Source: Xanthobacteraceae bacterium
GTDB taxonomy: Bacteria; Pseudomonadota; Alphaproteobacteria; Rhizobiales; Xanthobacteraceae
Length of the DNA: 64,000 bases
Assembly: GCA_022841625.1 (NCBI GenBank)
Contig: JALHRD010000002.1
Coordinates: 1-64,000 of the forward strand
Direction: 5' to 3'
In this document: positions 27,514-36,349 of the stretch, piece by piece
How positions within the stretch are numbered: the stretch's first letter is position 1
How the letters are laid out: every line of letters begins with the position of its first letter
Made by a program: the position numbers and the translations under genes
The notes under the pieces: generated by a model
The model's input: only the letters and a program-made list of their open reading frames with translations
Told to the model about the DNA's origin: nothing
The model's database searches: none

Positions 27514-27571
27514 TGGGCATCGCGCGCCCGCAGGGGTCGCATTTTCCGCGCGTTATGCCATATAAATTGCG

Positions 27572-28582
27572 ATGTCCAAGCCGTACACTGCCATACCCAG
27601 CCGCCAGCCGTCCGCGACTTCGGCCGACGACACGGTGCTGCCATTTGAAGTCAAGGCGCTCGACGTGCGTGGCCGTGTGGTGCGGCTCGGTCCGGCGCTC
27701 GACCGGATTCTGCGCAGCCACGACTATCCCGCGCCGGTGGCCAAGCTTTTGGGTGAGGCCGTCGTGCTGGCGGTGCTGCTTGGCACATCGCTGAAATTCG
27801 CAGGTCGCTTCATCCTGCAAACCCAGAGCGATGGACCGGTGCGCATGCTGGTGGTCGACTACGCCACGCCCGGCCGGGTTCGTGCCTGCGCACGTTTTGA
27901 TGCCGAGCGCGTTGCTGAAGCGATCGCAGCGGGAAAAGCCGATACCAGCGATTTGCTTGGCGCCGGGCATCTTGCGATGACCATCGATCAAGGTCCGGAC
28001 ATGAGTCGTTACCAGGGCTTAGTCGCACTCGATGGCAAGTCATTCGAAGATGCGGCACATGAATACTTCCTGCGGTCGGAACAAATTCCGACCCGGGTTC
28101 GGCTCGCGGTCGGGGAAGAGATGATCGCCGCGTCGGGCGGTGCGTTGCAGCGCTGGCGCGCGGGCGGACTTCTGGTGCAGTTTTTGCCCAAGGCGCAGGA
28201 ACGGGCGCGTCAGCCCGATCTCGATCCGGGCGATGCGCCCGCCGGCCATGCCATTTCCGCCGTGTCGGCGGACGATGCCTGGGTTGAAAGTCAATCGCTG
28301 GTGGCGACCGTCGAGGATGTCGAGTTGATCGATCCCACGCTGTCGACCGAGCGGCTGGTCTACCGGCTGTTCCATGAACGCGGCGTGCGCGTGTTTCGCG
28401 ATACTGAGGTTTCCGCGGGGTGCTCGTGCTCGCGTGACACTGTCGCCAATATGCTGCGGAGCTTTTCGCAGGACGACCGCGATCACATGGTCGAGAATGG
28501 CAAGATCACCGTGAAGTGCGAGTTCTGCAGTTCGAGTTATGAGTTTGAGCCGGATGCGCTGGCTGGCGAGCCGCTTAATTAA
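27572..28582 (+). CDS. hslO: Redox-regulated chaperone Hsp33
   Basis: A 336-residue cytoplasmic holdase switched on by oxidation. The C-terminal zinc switch is intact: GCSCSRD supplies the CxC pair and KCEFC, about 30 residues later, the CxxC pair. It is about 40 residues longer than the enteric protein, as in other alphaproteobacteria. It follows argF, an arrangement seen in rhizobia, and its 3' end overlaps apaG by 8 bases convergently. Confidence 0.93.
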   Translation: MSKPYTAIPSRQPSATSADDTVLPFEVKALDVRGRVVRLGPALDRILRSHDYPAPVAKLLGEAVVLAVLLGTSLKFAGRFILQTQSDGPVRMLVVDYATPGRVRACARFDAERVAEAIAAGKADTSDLLGAGHLAMTIDQGPDMSRYQGLVALDGKSFEDAAHEYFLRSEQIPTRVRLAVGEEMIAASGGALQRWRAGGLLVQFLPKAQERARQPDLDPGDAPAGHAISAVSADDAWVESQSLVATVEDVELIDPTLSTERLVYRLFHERGVRVFRDTEVSAGCSCSRDTVANMLRSFSQDDRDHMVENGKITVKCEFCSSSYEFEPDALAGEPLN

Positions 28583-28967
28583 TGGTGCGGGTGCCCTGCG
28601 GGATGTCGAGTGAGAACGTCGGGATCTCGATGTCGAACGGTTCGCCGGCTTCGGTCACCATGCCATAGCTGCCGGTCATGAAACCGGAAGGCGTCGGCAG
28701 CGGCACGCCGCTAGTGTATTCGAAATTGGCGCCGGGCTTGAGGATCGGCTGCTCGCCAACGACGCCCGCGCCGCGCACTTCCTGCAGGCGGCCATTGGCA
28801 TCGGTGATCTTCCAATGGCGCGTCCTGAGCTGAACGGTTTCGCCGCTCCGGTTCGTGAGCGTAATCTTATAGGCCCAGAAAAAATAGCCGTTTTCCGGTG
28901 ACGATCGGTCGGGCAAATATTGCGGAGCGACCTGCACTTCGATCCGGCGAGTTTCAGCGCGGTACAT
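28575..28967 (-). CDS. apaG: ApaG protein (DUF525)
   Basis: A 130-residue single-domain beta-sandwich. Family motifs are YFFWAYKITLTNRSG, the HWKITDANG turn, and the conserved end GFMTGSYGMV. It is known as CorD/ApaG. The bacterial role is unclear; a polyphosphate or nucleotide ligand has been proposed. It is convergent with hslO, sharing 8 bases at the stops. Confidence 0.93.
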   Translation of the reverse strand: MYRAETRRIEVQVAPQYLPDRSSPENGYFFWAYKITLTNRSGETVQLRTRHWKITDANGRLQEVRGAGVVGEQPILKPGANFEYTSGVPLPTPSGFMTGSYGMVTEAGEPFDIEIPTFSLDIPQGTRTIN

Positions 28968-29295
28968 GATGGTCGTAGGTCCTCTTCCAGCGATAGGGTT
29001 GCCGACCGGATTGGCGGCCGAAACTTGTCGTCGAACGCGGCTGCCGCCAAGTCGACTGTTAATGCATTCGATCCAATCAGAAGGTTATATTTTTGGGGGC
29101 GTATGCGCTATGAACAAAAATTAATCATCTTGGGGCGGGTTTGCGCCGGTTCCATAAGGATGTGGGGTTAGTGTTATGAACACACAATGAACCTTCGGGT
29201 CGCTGGCGCGCTTGCTGTCTGGCTCGCTTTCGATACGATGTCAGGGTTCAAGTGGGCTACGTCATAAGATACCGGCCCAGGGATTGCGCAACATC
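28968..29295. other. Divergent apaG / SGNH-hydrolase intergenic region
   Basis: These 328 bases hold no gene I can support. A short AT-rich patch (about 29075-29180) within GC-rich flanks is the likely promoter zone for one or both neighbours. I cannot assign -35/-10 boxes with confidence. Confidence 0.4.
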
Positions 29296-30105
29296 ATGGA
29301 TCGTGTTGCTTGGATTTCTCGCGCGGCGTGGAGCTGTGCATTCGCGGTCGTGGTCGCAGCTCAGTCGGCCGCGGCGCAGGACGCCGCGTTCGAGACGCCG
29401 GCGGCTTCGCCCGCCTGCGTGGTCCCGCCGGGTTTGGCTCGTTTTGAGCATCGGTTGTATCGGACGGCCCGCCGGCTCGCGGCGGGGCAGCCCATCAAGA
29501 TAGTGGCGATCGGTTCTTCCTCGACTTTCGGGGCCGGCGCGAGCCGGCCCCACAATTCCTATCCGAGCCGGCTTGCGGCCGAATTGGCGCGTGAGTTTGT
29601 CGACCATGAATTTGTCGTGCTCAATCGCGGCGTCAATGGTGATACCGCAGTCGATATGCTCGCGCGCTTCGAGCGCAGCGTCATTGCCGAGGAGCCCGAC
29701 CTCGTATTGTGGCAAGTGGGCACCAATTCGTTGTTACGCAACGAATTGGTTCATCCGCATTGGTCGCTGCTGCACGGCGGGATCGCGCGGCTGAAGGCGG
29801 CCGGGGCGGATGTTGTCCTGATCGACCCGCAATACGCGCCGCGGGTGCTCGCGCGGCCCCAGGTCGAGGGCATGATTGCGCTGATGGCCAATACCGCGCG
29901 GGTCAAATCGGTCAATCTGTTTCGCCGTTTTGCGCTGATGCGCCATTGGCACCAGGTCGCGGGCATGCCGTTTTCGGCGTTCTTGTCGCCGGATGAGTTG
30001 CATCTAAACGATTTCAGTTATGCCTGCATCGCGCAGGCGCTCGCCGGCGCCATCGCTGAGGCCGCCACCCGTCCAGTGACGAACGCGCAGGCGCCCGCGC
30101 GCTAG
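29296..30105 (+). CDS. Exported SGNH/GDSL-type hydrolase
   Basis: A 269-residue secreted or periplasmic esterase-like protein. ATG 29296 begins a clear signal peptide ending AAAQ. Block I is AIGSSSTFGAGAS (catalytic Ser, with the canonical D of GDS changed to S). Block II Gly is in RGVNGDTAVDML, and block III Asn is in WQVGTNS. Block V DELHLND gives the Asp-x-x-His pair. Such enzymes cleave acyl esters on sugars, lipids or peptidoglycan. The substrate is unknown. RIME-like palindromes follow directly. Confidence 0.8.
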   Translation: MDRVAWISRAAWSCAFAVVVAAQSAAAQDAAFETPAASPACVVPPGLARFEHRLYRTARRLAAGQPIKIVAIGSSSTFGAGASRPHNSYPSRLAAELAREFVDHEFVVLNRGVNGDTAVDMLARFERSVIAEEPDLVLWQVGTNSLLRNELVHPHWSLLHGGIARLKAAGADVVLIDPQYAPRVLARPQVEGMIALMANTARVKSVNLFRRFALMRHWHQVAGMPFSAFLSPDELHLNDFSYACIAQALAGAIAEAATRPVTNAQAPAR

Positions 30106-30201
30106 ACCATGATCCGATTCGATTGATTGGGATCATGGTCTGACTTCATTGTTAGAGCATGATCTTTTCCGAAAACCGGTTCCTACTTTTCGGGATCATG
30201 C
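30105..30201. repeat. Rhizobial RIME-like double palindrome
   Basis: Two adjacent hairpins: GACCATGATCC (30105-30115) pairs with GGATCATGGTC (30130-30140), and GCATGATC (30157-30164) with GATCATGC (30194-30201). The inner text TTTTCCGAAAACCGGT is characteristic of a highly repeated element of rhizobial genomes. It lies between the SGNH hydrolase and metZ ends, a typical convergent-gene position where it may act as a bidirectional terminator. Confidence 0.75.
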
Positions 30202-30228
30202 GCTAGCGTTCCAGCACTGACGTGGCGG

Positions 30229-31431
30229 TTACGCCGTCGCCAGCGCCGTCAGCAAATCGTCAATCAAATCGTCGGGATGTTCGAGCCCGCATGACAGCCG
30301 CACCATGCCATCGGTTATGCCGAGTTCCGCGCGCGCGGCCGGCGTCAGGCGTTGGTGCGTGGTCGTCGCCGGATGCGTGATCAGGCTTTTGGCGTCGCCG
30401 AGATTGTTGCTGATTTTGACGAGCTTAAGCGCGTCCTGGAAGCGGAACGCGGCGGCCTTGCCGCCTTTGATCTCAAAGGCGACCAGGTTCGAACCGCCTT
30501 TCATCTGCCTACTAATAATGTCGGCCTGCGGATGATCGGGGCGGCCTGGATAGATCGACCGCGTCACCTTGGGGTGTTCGGCGAGCGCAACAGCGACCAG
30601 CGCGGCATTATCAGTCTGCCGCTGCACGCGCACAAACAGCGTTTCGAGGCCCTTGAGCAGCACCCAGGCGTTGAACGGCGAGAGTGACGGCCCGGTCTGT
30701 CGGATCAACTGGTGCACGTTGTTAGTGATGAACTCCTGCGAGCCCAGGACAACGCCGCCAAGACAGCGGCCCTGTCCGTCGATGTGCTTGGTTGCCGAAT
30801 ACACCACACAGTCCGCGCCAAGTTCCAGCGGCCGCTGGTAAAGCGGCGTCGAGAACACATTGTCGACCACCAGCGTTGCGCCCGCATCATGGGCGATCTT
30901 GGCGATCGCGGCGATGTCGAGCACTTCGAGATTGGGATTGGTCGGACTCTCCAGGAAGAACGTCTTGGTGTTCTTGCGCACCGCATTCTTCCACTCGTCG
31001 AGATTGGTGCCGTTGACCAGCGTCGAGGCAACGCCATAGCGCGGCAAGTGATCCTCGACGATGTAGCGGCAGGAGCCGAACAATTGCTTTGATGCCACGA
31101 CATGATCGCCGGCGCGGACCTGGCCCATCAGTGCGGTGTTAACCGCCGCCATGCCGGTCGCGGTGGCGCGCGCGGCCTCGGCGCCTTCAAGCGCACACAT
31201 GCGCTCTTCGAACATCGTCACCGTCGGATTGGAGAAGCGCGAATACTGATAGCCCGGCTCCTCATTGGTGAAGCGACGCTCGGCGGTGAGCGCCGAGTCG
31301 TAGACATAACCTTGGGTCAGGAAGATCGCCTCCGAGGTTTCGCCGAACTGCGAACGCAGCGTGCCGGTATGCACGAGATGGGTCTCGGGGCGGTAGCTCT
31401 TGGCCTTGATTCCAGCTTTGGACGCCGACAT
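30229..31431 (-). CDS. metZ: O-succinylhomoserine sulfhydrylase
   Basis: A 400-residue PLP enzyme of the cystathionine gamma-synthase superfamily that makes homocysteine directly from sulfide. The PLP Lys is in SATKHIDGQGRCLGG, and GYVYDSALTAERRF fits MetZ rather than MetB. ATG 31431 follows AAGGAGA. A SAM-II riboswitch in the leader ties its expression to S-adenosylmethionine, which strongly supports a methionine role. Confidence 0.92.
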   Translation of the reverse strand: MSASKAGIKAKSYRPETHLVHTGTLRSQFGETSEAIFLTQGYVYDSALTAERRFTNEEPGYQYSRFSNPTVTMFEERMCALEGAEAARATATGMAAVNTALMGQVRAGDHVVASKQLFGSCRYIVEDHLPRYGVASTLVNGTNLDEWKNAVRKNTKTFFLESPTNPNLEVLDIAAIAKIAHDAGATLVVDNVFSTPLYQRPLELGADCVVYSATKHIDGQGRCLGGVVLGSQEFITNNVHQLIRQTGPSLSPFNAWVLLKGLETLFVRVQRQTDNAALVAVALAEHPKVTRSIYPGRPDHPQADIISRQMKGGSNLVAFEIKGGKAAAFRFQDALKLVKISNNLGDAKSLITHPATTTHQRLTPAARAELGITDGMVRLSCGLEHPDDLIDDLLTALATA

Positions 31432-31487
31432 GACGGTCTCCTTCAGACAACAAAAATCCCGGCCGGAATAGTCTCCGCCGGGTCCAA

Positions 31488-31557
31488 GTGTCCCCGGCCT
31501 TTTAGCGACTTATTTTACGTGGCTGCAAGCCGGCCGGCTCAAATTGACCACGGGATA
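31488..31557 (-). ncRNA. SAM-II riboswitch (metZ leader)
   Basis: Read on the minus strand, CGTGGTCAATTTGAG (from 31552) begins the motif. GGCTTGCAGCCACGTAAAAT follows, then AAGTCGCTAAAAGG. CGTGG pairs with CCACG (P1), and the conserved CTTGC, AAA and GCTAAA strands of the H-type pseudoknot are all present. It sits about 60 bases upstream of metZ. High SAM would lock the pseudoknot and hide the AAGGAGA ribosome site. Confidence 0.88.
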
Positions 31558-31736
31558 AATTTGCTCATACGCTGGACCTATCTTTCCGTCAAGGTGCCCA
31601 TCGGCTAAGGACCGCAGGTATTAATGAATGGCCGCGCCCTGGGGCGTCCGCGAAGCGGGCCGCTCGAAGGGGGAGGTGCTCACCCCGCGGGACGGCAGCG
31701 CGCCGCCCATCCCCCGGGGCAGGTGGGTGAGTTAAC

Positions 31737-32843
31737 GTGCCGCTCGCATTGGCCGGTGACCAAAAGGGCATCCTGCCCGATGAAATGATCGGGACGCTGA
31801 TCCGCGACCGCGCGATCATCGCGGAATATGAATTCGTCCCGGATCAGATCCAGCCCGCGAGCCTCGACCTGCGCCTCGGCGAGGTCGCTTACCGCGTTCG
31901 CGCGAGTTTCTTGCCCGGCCCGCGGACCACCGTTGCCAAGCGCATCGACGAATTGAAGCTGCACGAGATTTCGCTGTCGGATGGCGCGGTCCTGGAGACC
32001 GGCTGTGTCTATATCGTGCCGCTGCTCGAGAGCCTGGCTTTACCGGAAGGCATCGCGGCGTCCGCCAATCCGAAAAGCTCGACCGGGCGGCTCGATGTCT
32101 TTACCCGTGTGATTGCCGACGAGACCCGCGGCTTCGACCGGATCAGCGCGGGTTATCACGGCCCGCTTTATGCCGAGATCAGTCCGAAGACATTTCCGGT
32201 GCTGGTGCGTGAGGGTTCGCGGCTGTCGCAGATCCGATTCCGCAGGGGCAATGCGCAACTCTCCGCCGACGCATTGCGCGCGCTGCATACGCTTGAACGC
32301 TTGGTCGATAGTGCGGACGCCAGCGTCGCGGAGGGCGTCGCGGTGAGCGTCGATCTGGCGGGGCTTGGTCCCGACGGGTTCGTTGGCTACCGCGCCAAGC
32401 GCCACACCGGACTGATCGATGTCGATCGCCGCGCCAGCTATGACGTCGCCGAATTCTGGGAGCCGATCAAGGCGCGCAAGGATCAGAGCTTGGTGCTCGA
32501 TCCCGACGAGTTCTACATCCTTGCCTCCAAGGAAGCGGTGCAGGTGCCGCCCGACTATGCCGCCGAGATGGTGGCGTTCGATCCCTTGGTCGGCGAGTTC
32601 CGCGTGCACTATGCCGGCTTCTTCGACCCCGGCTTCGGCTATGCCGGTGCCGGTGGCCGCGGGTCGCGGGCGGTGCTTGAGGTGCGTTCGCGCGAAGTGC
32701 CGTTTATTCTTGAACACGGCCAGACTGTCGGCAGTCTCGTCTACGAGCGCATGCTCAAGCGCCCGAAGACGCTCTACGGCCAGGGCATCGGCTCCAACTA
32801 CCAGGCGCAGGGGCTCAAGCTCTCCAAGCATTTCCGGGTATGA
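31737..32843 (+). CDS. dcd: 2'-deoxycytidine 5'-triphosphate deaminase (alphaproteobacterial long form)
   Basis: A 368-residue protein of the long Dcd type found in alphaproteobacteria; enteric dCTP deaminase is about 190 residues. It appears to hold two dUTPase-like halves. The N-terminal half has KSSTGRLDVFTRVI, like the Ser-containing active-site motif. The C-terminal half carries a GRGSRAVLEVRS segment. It would convert dCTP to dUTP for thymidylate synthesis. GTG 31737 is the start; the long GC-rich leader before it has no gene. Confidence 0.82.
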   Translation: MPLALAGDQKGILPDEMIGTLIRDRAIIAEYEFVPDQIQPASLDLRLGEVAYRVRASFLPGPRTTVAKRIDELKLHEISLSDGAVLETGCVYIVPLLESLALPEGIAASANPKSSTGRLDVFTRVIADETRGFDRISAGYHGPLYAEISPKTFPVLVREGSRLSQIRFRRGNAQLSADALRALHTLERLVDSADASVAEGVAVSVDLAGLGPDGFVGYRAKRHTGLIDVDRRASYDVAEFWEPIKARKDQSLVLDPDEFYILASKEAVQVPPDYAAEMVAFDPLVGEFRVHYAGFFDPGFGYAGAGGRGSRAVLEVRSREVPFILEHGQTVGSLVYERMLKRPKTLYGQGIGSNYQAQGLKLSKHFRV

Positions 32844-32943
32844 GCCGCTCACGGCCGATCACGATAGCGTGTGCGCCCGCATTGCGCTCTCTCGCTCACC
32901 GCGCTGCCAGTGGTAATGAACCCGGACAACCGGGATCACGTGC

Positions 32944-33924
32944 ATGACACTGGCAGGCGATTATCTCGAAACCACGCGCGACGTCTATCGGCGGGCGGCG
33001 CTCGAACCGCAGCAGGGATTGTGCTGCACTACCAATCCGGTTTGGCAGCTTCCGGGACTGACGATCCCGGCCAAGATGCTGGCGATGAATTACGGTTGCG
33101 GCAGCACGGTGCATCCGCGCGATCTCGCCGGCAGCCCGTCGATCCTCTATGTCGGCGTCGGCGGCGGCATGGAAGTGCTGCAGTTTGCCTATTTCAGCCG
33201 GCGCAGCGGTGCGGTCATCGGGCTCGACGTGGTCGATGAGATGTTGACCGCCTGCCGGGACAATCTGGCTGAGGCCGAGACCGTCAATCCGTGGTTCCGC
33301 CGCGACTTTGTCGATCTGCGCAAAGGCGACGCGCTGAACTTGCCGCTAGCCGACGGCTCGGTCGATATCGCCGCGCAGAACTGCTTGTTCAACATCTTCC
33401 ATGACGACGAGCTCAAGCGCGCGCTTGCCGAGATGTACCGCGTGCTGAAGCCGCGCGGAAAGCTGCTGCTCAGCGATCCGGTCTGCGACGCAACCATTCC
33501 GGCCAAGCTGCGCAGCGACGAGCGGCTGCGTGCCTTGTGCCTCACCGGCGCGCTGCCGCTTGCGGATTATGTCCGGCGGCTGACCGACATCGGCTTCGGT
33601 ACCATCGAGGTGCGTGCACGCCGTCCGTATCGCGTGCTGTCGCCGCAGCACTACGGCACCGACCGGCTGATTGTGGTCGAGAGCGTCGAAATTTGCGGCA
33701 TCAAGGATCCGATGCCAAATGACGGGCCTTGCGTGTTTACCGGCCGCACCGCGATCTATCACGGTGCGGGGGAATCGTTTGACGATCGCCGCGGGCATGT
33801 CCTGATGCAGAACCAGCCCGTCGCCGTCTGCGACAAGACCGCCAACGCGCTCGCCGCGCTCGGCCGCCGCGACATCTATATCTCGGCGTCGACCTGGCAT
33901 TATGACGGCGGCGGTTGCTGCTGA
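32944..33924 (+). CDS. ArsM-like SAM-dependent methyltransferase (arsenosugar type)
   Basis: A 326-residue class I methyltransferase. The SAM-binding strand is SILYVGVGGGMEV, with an acidic strand-2 end GLDVVDEM. Cysteines are placed as in arsenite methyltransferases: a Cys27-Cys28 pair near the N-terminus, Cys52 (YGCGS), a Cys in AAQNCLFN and another in SDPVC. The C-terminus is DGGGCC. Taken together these match the arsenosugar-pathway ArsM subgroup, which methylates As(III). The usual partner ArsS (radical SAM) is not adjacent. Metalloid methylation is inference. Confidence 0.65.
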   Translation: MTLAGDYLETTRDVYRRAALEPQQGLCCTTNPVWQLPGLTIPAKMLAMNYGCGSTVHPRDLAGSPSILYVGVGGGMEVLQFAYFSRRSGAVIGLDVVDEMLTACRDNLAEAETVNPWFRRDFVDLRKGDALNLPLADGSVDIAAQNCLFNIFHDDELKRALAEMYRVLKPRGKLLLSDPVCDATIPAKLRSDERLRALCLTGALPLADYVRRLTDIGFGTIEVRARRPYRVLSPQHYGTDRLIVVESVEICGIKDPMPNDGPCVFTGRTAIYHGAGESFDDRRGHVLMQNQPVAVCDKTANALAALGRRDIYISASTWHYDGGGCC

Positions 33925-33941
33925 GCGGTGGGTGGCTCGCT

Positions 33942-34021
33942 CCTCCGCTCGTGCCCGCGCAAGCGGGCATCCAGTGCCTTTTTGAAGCCTGGATCCCCAC
34001 TTTCGCGGGGACGAGCGGAGG
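33942..34021. repeat. Palindromic repeat with nested hairpins
   Basis: Outer arms CCTCCGCTCGT (33942-33952) and ACGAGCGGAGG (34011-34021) enclose two smaller hairpins, GCCCGCGCAAGCGGGC and CCCCACTTTCGCGGGG. The element at 47910-47983 has the same architecture and similar words. It lies after the methyltransferase stop, convergent with the channel gene. Confidence 0.75.
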
Positions 34022-34064
34022 GCTTGGTCGCGAGCGCTCACCGGCGTTTTCTCTCACAGTCGCC

Positions 34065-34886
34065 TCAGCTGCCCGGCTTGCCAGTGCTTGCGGCAAACTC
34101 CTTGCGCAGCTCAGCCATGTCATTGCGCAGCCGCCGGACCTCGGCGAGGATCGGCGCGGTCTCCTCATGCACGATTTCGCGCTCGGCCGCGCGTTCGGCG
34201 GCCATGCCTTTCTCGGCTTCCGCCTGCATGGCGTTCACCACCACGCCGATGAACAGGTTGAGCACCATGAAGGTGGTGACGATGATGAAGATGATAAAGA
34301 ACAGCCAGGCCCAGGGGTGTTTTTCCATCACCGGTCGGGTGACGCCGTCGACCCAGCCCTCCAGCGTCATCACCGTGAACAGTGTGAACAGCGAATCGCC
34401 GAGCGTGCCGAACAGCTCCGGCTTGTCGTCGCCGAACAGCTTGGTCGCCATCACCGCGAAAACGTAATAGATCAGACCGATCAGCATTACGATCGAGCCC
34501 ATGCCCGGCAGCGCGGCGAGCAGCCCCGCGACCACGCGTTTGAGCGATGGCAGCGCGGTGATCAGGCGCAGCACCCGCAGCACCCGTAGCGCGCGCACCA
34601 CACTGAAGTTTTCTGTGGTCGGCACCAGCGCGACCGCCACCACCATGAAGTCGAACAGGCTCCAGGGATCGCGAAAGAACGCGAGCCGGTGTACGGCGAT
34701 GCGGGCGGCGATCTCGACCACGAAAATGCCGAGCATGATGTGATCGAGAATTTCAAGAACACGTCCGAAGGACGCCGTCACGGTCTTTGAGGTCTCAAGC
34801 CCCAAGACGATGGCGTTGAGGATAATGACCACCATGATGAAACGATCGGTCCGTGGATCGAGGACCAGTTTGCGCAGCCATTCCAT
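34065..34886 (-). CDS. Single-domain voltage-gated cation channel (paralogue 2)
   Basis: A 273-residue six-helix channel of the bacterial NaChBac/CavMr type; four copies form the pore. S4 carries Arg98, 101, 104 and 107 at every third position (SVVRALRVLRVLR), the voltage sensor. The selectivity filter is TLEGWVD at 174-180, where sodium-type NaChBac has TLESW. The Gly is the residue reported for the calcium-selective CavMr and for repeat I of animal Cav channels. A charged cytoplasmic helix follows S6 (about 210-265). ATG 34886 follows AAGGAG. A close paralogue lies 97 bases upstream. Confidence 0.85.
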   Translation of the reverse strand: MEWLRKLVLDPRTDRFIMVVIILNAIVLGLETSKTVTASFGRVLEILDHIMLGIFVVEIAARIAVHRLAFFRDPWSLFDFMVVAVALVPTTENFSVVRALRVLRVLRLITALPSLKRVVAGLLAALPGMGSIVMLIGLIYYVFAVMATKLFGDDKPELFGTLGDSLFTLFTVMTLEGWVDGVTRPVMEKHPWAWLFFIIFIIVTTFMVLNLFIGVVVNAMQAEAEKGMAAERAAEREIVHEETAPILAEVRRLRNDMAELRKEFAASTGKPGS

Positions 34887-34983
34887 TGTGTCGCTCCTTC
34901 ATCGAAATTCATGGGCAGTTGTGGCGCGATTGCGCCTGCATCCCCGTTGCGCGGGGACGGGCGAACGCTTGAGTGGTTTCGCG

Positions 34984-35826
34984 CTAGGTCTTCCCGGCGA
35001 TTGCCTTGCGCAGTTCCGCAACCTCGATCTTGAGGCTGCGAATTTCCGCCAGGATCGGCGCGGTTTCCTCGTGCACGATCTCGCGCTCGGCTTCTCGTTC
35101 GAGCTTCTCGAGCTTCTCGTGCTCTTCCTGCATGGCGTTGACCACGACGCCGATGAACAGGTTCAGCACCATGAAAGTGGTCACGATGATGAAGGTTACG
35201 AAGAATATCCAGGCGCGCGGGAATTTCTCCATGATCGGCTTGACCACGCCGTCGACCCAACCTTCGAGCGTCATCACGGTGAATAGCGTGAAAAACGATT
35301 TACCGAGCGTGCCGAACAATTCCGGAAAGTCCGGGCCGAACAGTTTCACAGCCATCACCGCGAACACGTAATAGAGCAGCATGATCAGCAAAACGATCGA
35401 GCCCATGCCGGGCAGCGCCGCCAGCAAACCGGCCACCACCGCTTTGAGCGAAGGCACCGCGGTAATCAGCCGCAGCGCCCGCAGGATGCGTAGCGCACGC
35501 AACACGCTGAGGGTCTGACTCGCGGGAACCAGTGCAATTGCGACCACGACGAAATCGAACACGCTCCAGGGATCGCGGAAGAAGGCCAAGCGGTGGACGA
35601 TGATCCGCGCCGCGACCTCGACGACGAAAATGCCGACCATGATGTCGTCGAACACCTCCAGGACTGGCCCAATGGCGGACATCGCGGTCTTTGAGGTCTG
35701 CAACCCGAGCGTGATGGCGTTGATGATGATCAGCGTCAGGATCACGCGCTCGGTGCGCGGATGGTCGACAATGGCGCGGAGCTTGGCGAGCACTTCTCGG
35801 TCCCCCTGTGTGACAGTCCGCCGCAT
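34984..35826 (-). CDS. Single-domain voltage-gated cation channel (paralogue 1)
   Basis: A 280-residue channel with the same plan as its downstream neighbour. S4 has Arg110, 113, 116 and 119 (SVLRALRILRALR), and the filter is again TLEGWVD (186-192). A strongly charged coiled-coil-like tail (EEHEKLEKLEREAEREIVHE) probably drives tetramer assembly. Long stretches are identical between the two paralogues, mainly S5-S6 and the tail end, so the pair arose by duplication. They are probably co-transcribed and could form homo- or heterotetramers. Confidence 0.85.
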   Translation of the reverse strand: MRRTVTQGDREVLAKLRAIVDHPRTERVILTLIIINAITLGLQTSKTAMSAIGPVLEVFDDIMVGIFVVEVAARIIVHRLAFFRDPWSVFDFVVVAIALVPASQTLSVLRALRILRALRLITAVPSLKAVVAGLLAALPGMGSIVLLIMLLYYVFAVMAVKLFGPDFPELFGTLGKSFFTLFTVMTLEGWVDGVVKPIMEKFPRAWIFFVTFIIVTTFMVLNLFIGVVVNAMQEEHEKLEKLEREAEREIVHEETAPILAEIRSLKIEVAELRKAIAGKT

Positions 35827-36182
35827 GGTAGCAGTGCCCTGCGACGGAGTCGCGGCAGGGAATTGTCGTGATGCAGCAGGCTGTTGATGGCTGCGCCGGG
35901 CATTCTAGCGGCGGCTCGGCAGGGGTGGCGCCCGTTCGCTTCGGATTGGCAGCGCTATGATCGCGGAGCGCGCGGGGCCCTGACAGCGCGCCTTTGCCGG
36001 GGGCCGCCATGGCGCCCGGGCGCAGACAATTTCCCCAACTGGCCGGCGGCGCCGTTGCGCTGCCCGCGGTGCCACGCCGTGCGTGACCGCGGATCGAACG
36101 CGTTGCGCTTGGACGCGCCTGATCGTAATCTGGCGCTAGCGCTCCGGTTCGGAGCCGCAAAAGCAACCCGACGGCGGCGTTG
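35827..36182. other. Intergenic region between channel gene and tRNA-Gly
   Basis: These 356 GC-rich bases show no gene I can support in either direction. The tRNA promoter presumably lies at the right end. The most GC-rich part (about 35950-36100) contains small inverted repeats but no clear terminator. Confidence 0.4.
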
Positions 36183-36256
36183 GCGGGCGTAGTTCAATGG
36201 TAGAACGGCAGCTTCCCAAGCTGCATACGAGGGTTCGATTCCCTTCGCCCGCTCCA
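36183..36256 (+). tRNA. tRNA-Gly (anticodon CCC)
   Basis: The acceptor stem GCGGGCG (36183-36189) pairs with CGCCCGC (36246-36252), followed by T and an encoded CCA. The anticodon arm GCAGC-TTCCCAA-GCTGC gives anticodon CCC, reading GGG. The T arm GAGGGTTCGATTCCCTT is standard. The 74-base length including CCA fits tRNA-Gly. Confidence 0.96.
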
Positions 36257-36349
36257 ATCTGCTTCGCGCCAAGGTGCCTCGCGGGACTTTGATTTGTCAT
36301 TTGCGCGAAGCAGGTTGCCCCTCGAAGCTTGAGTGAAGAAGGGCGAGCG

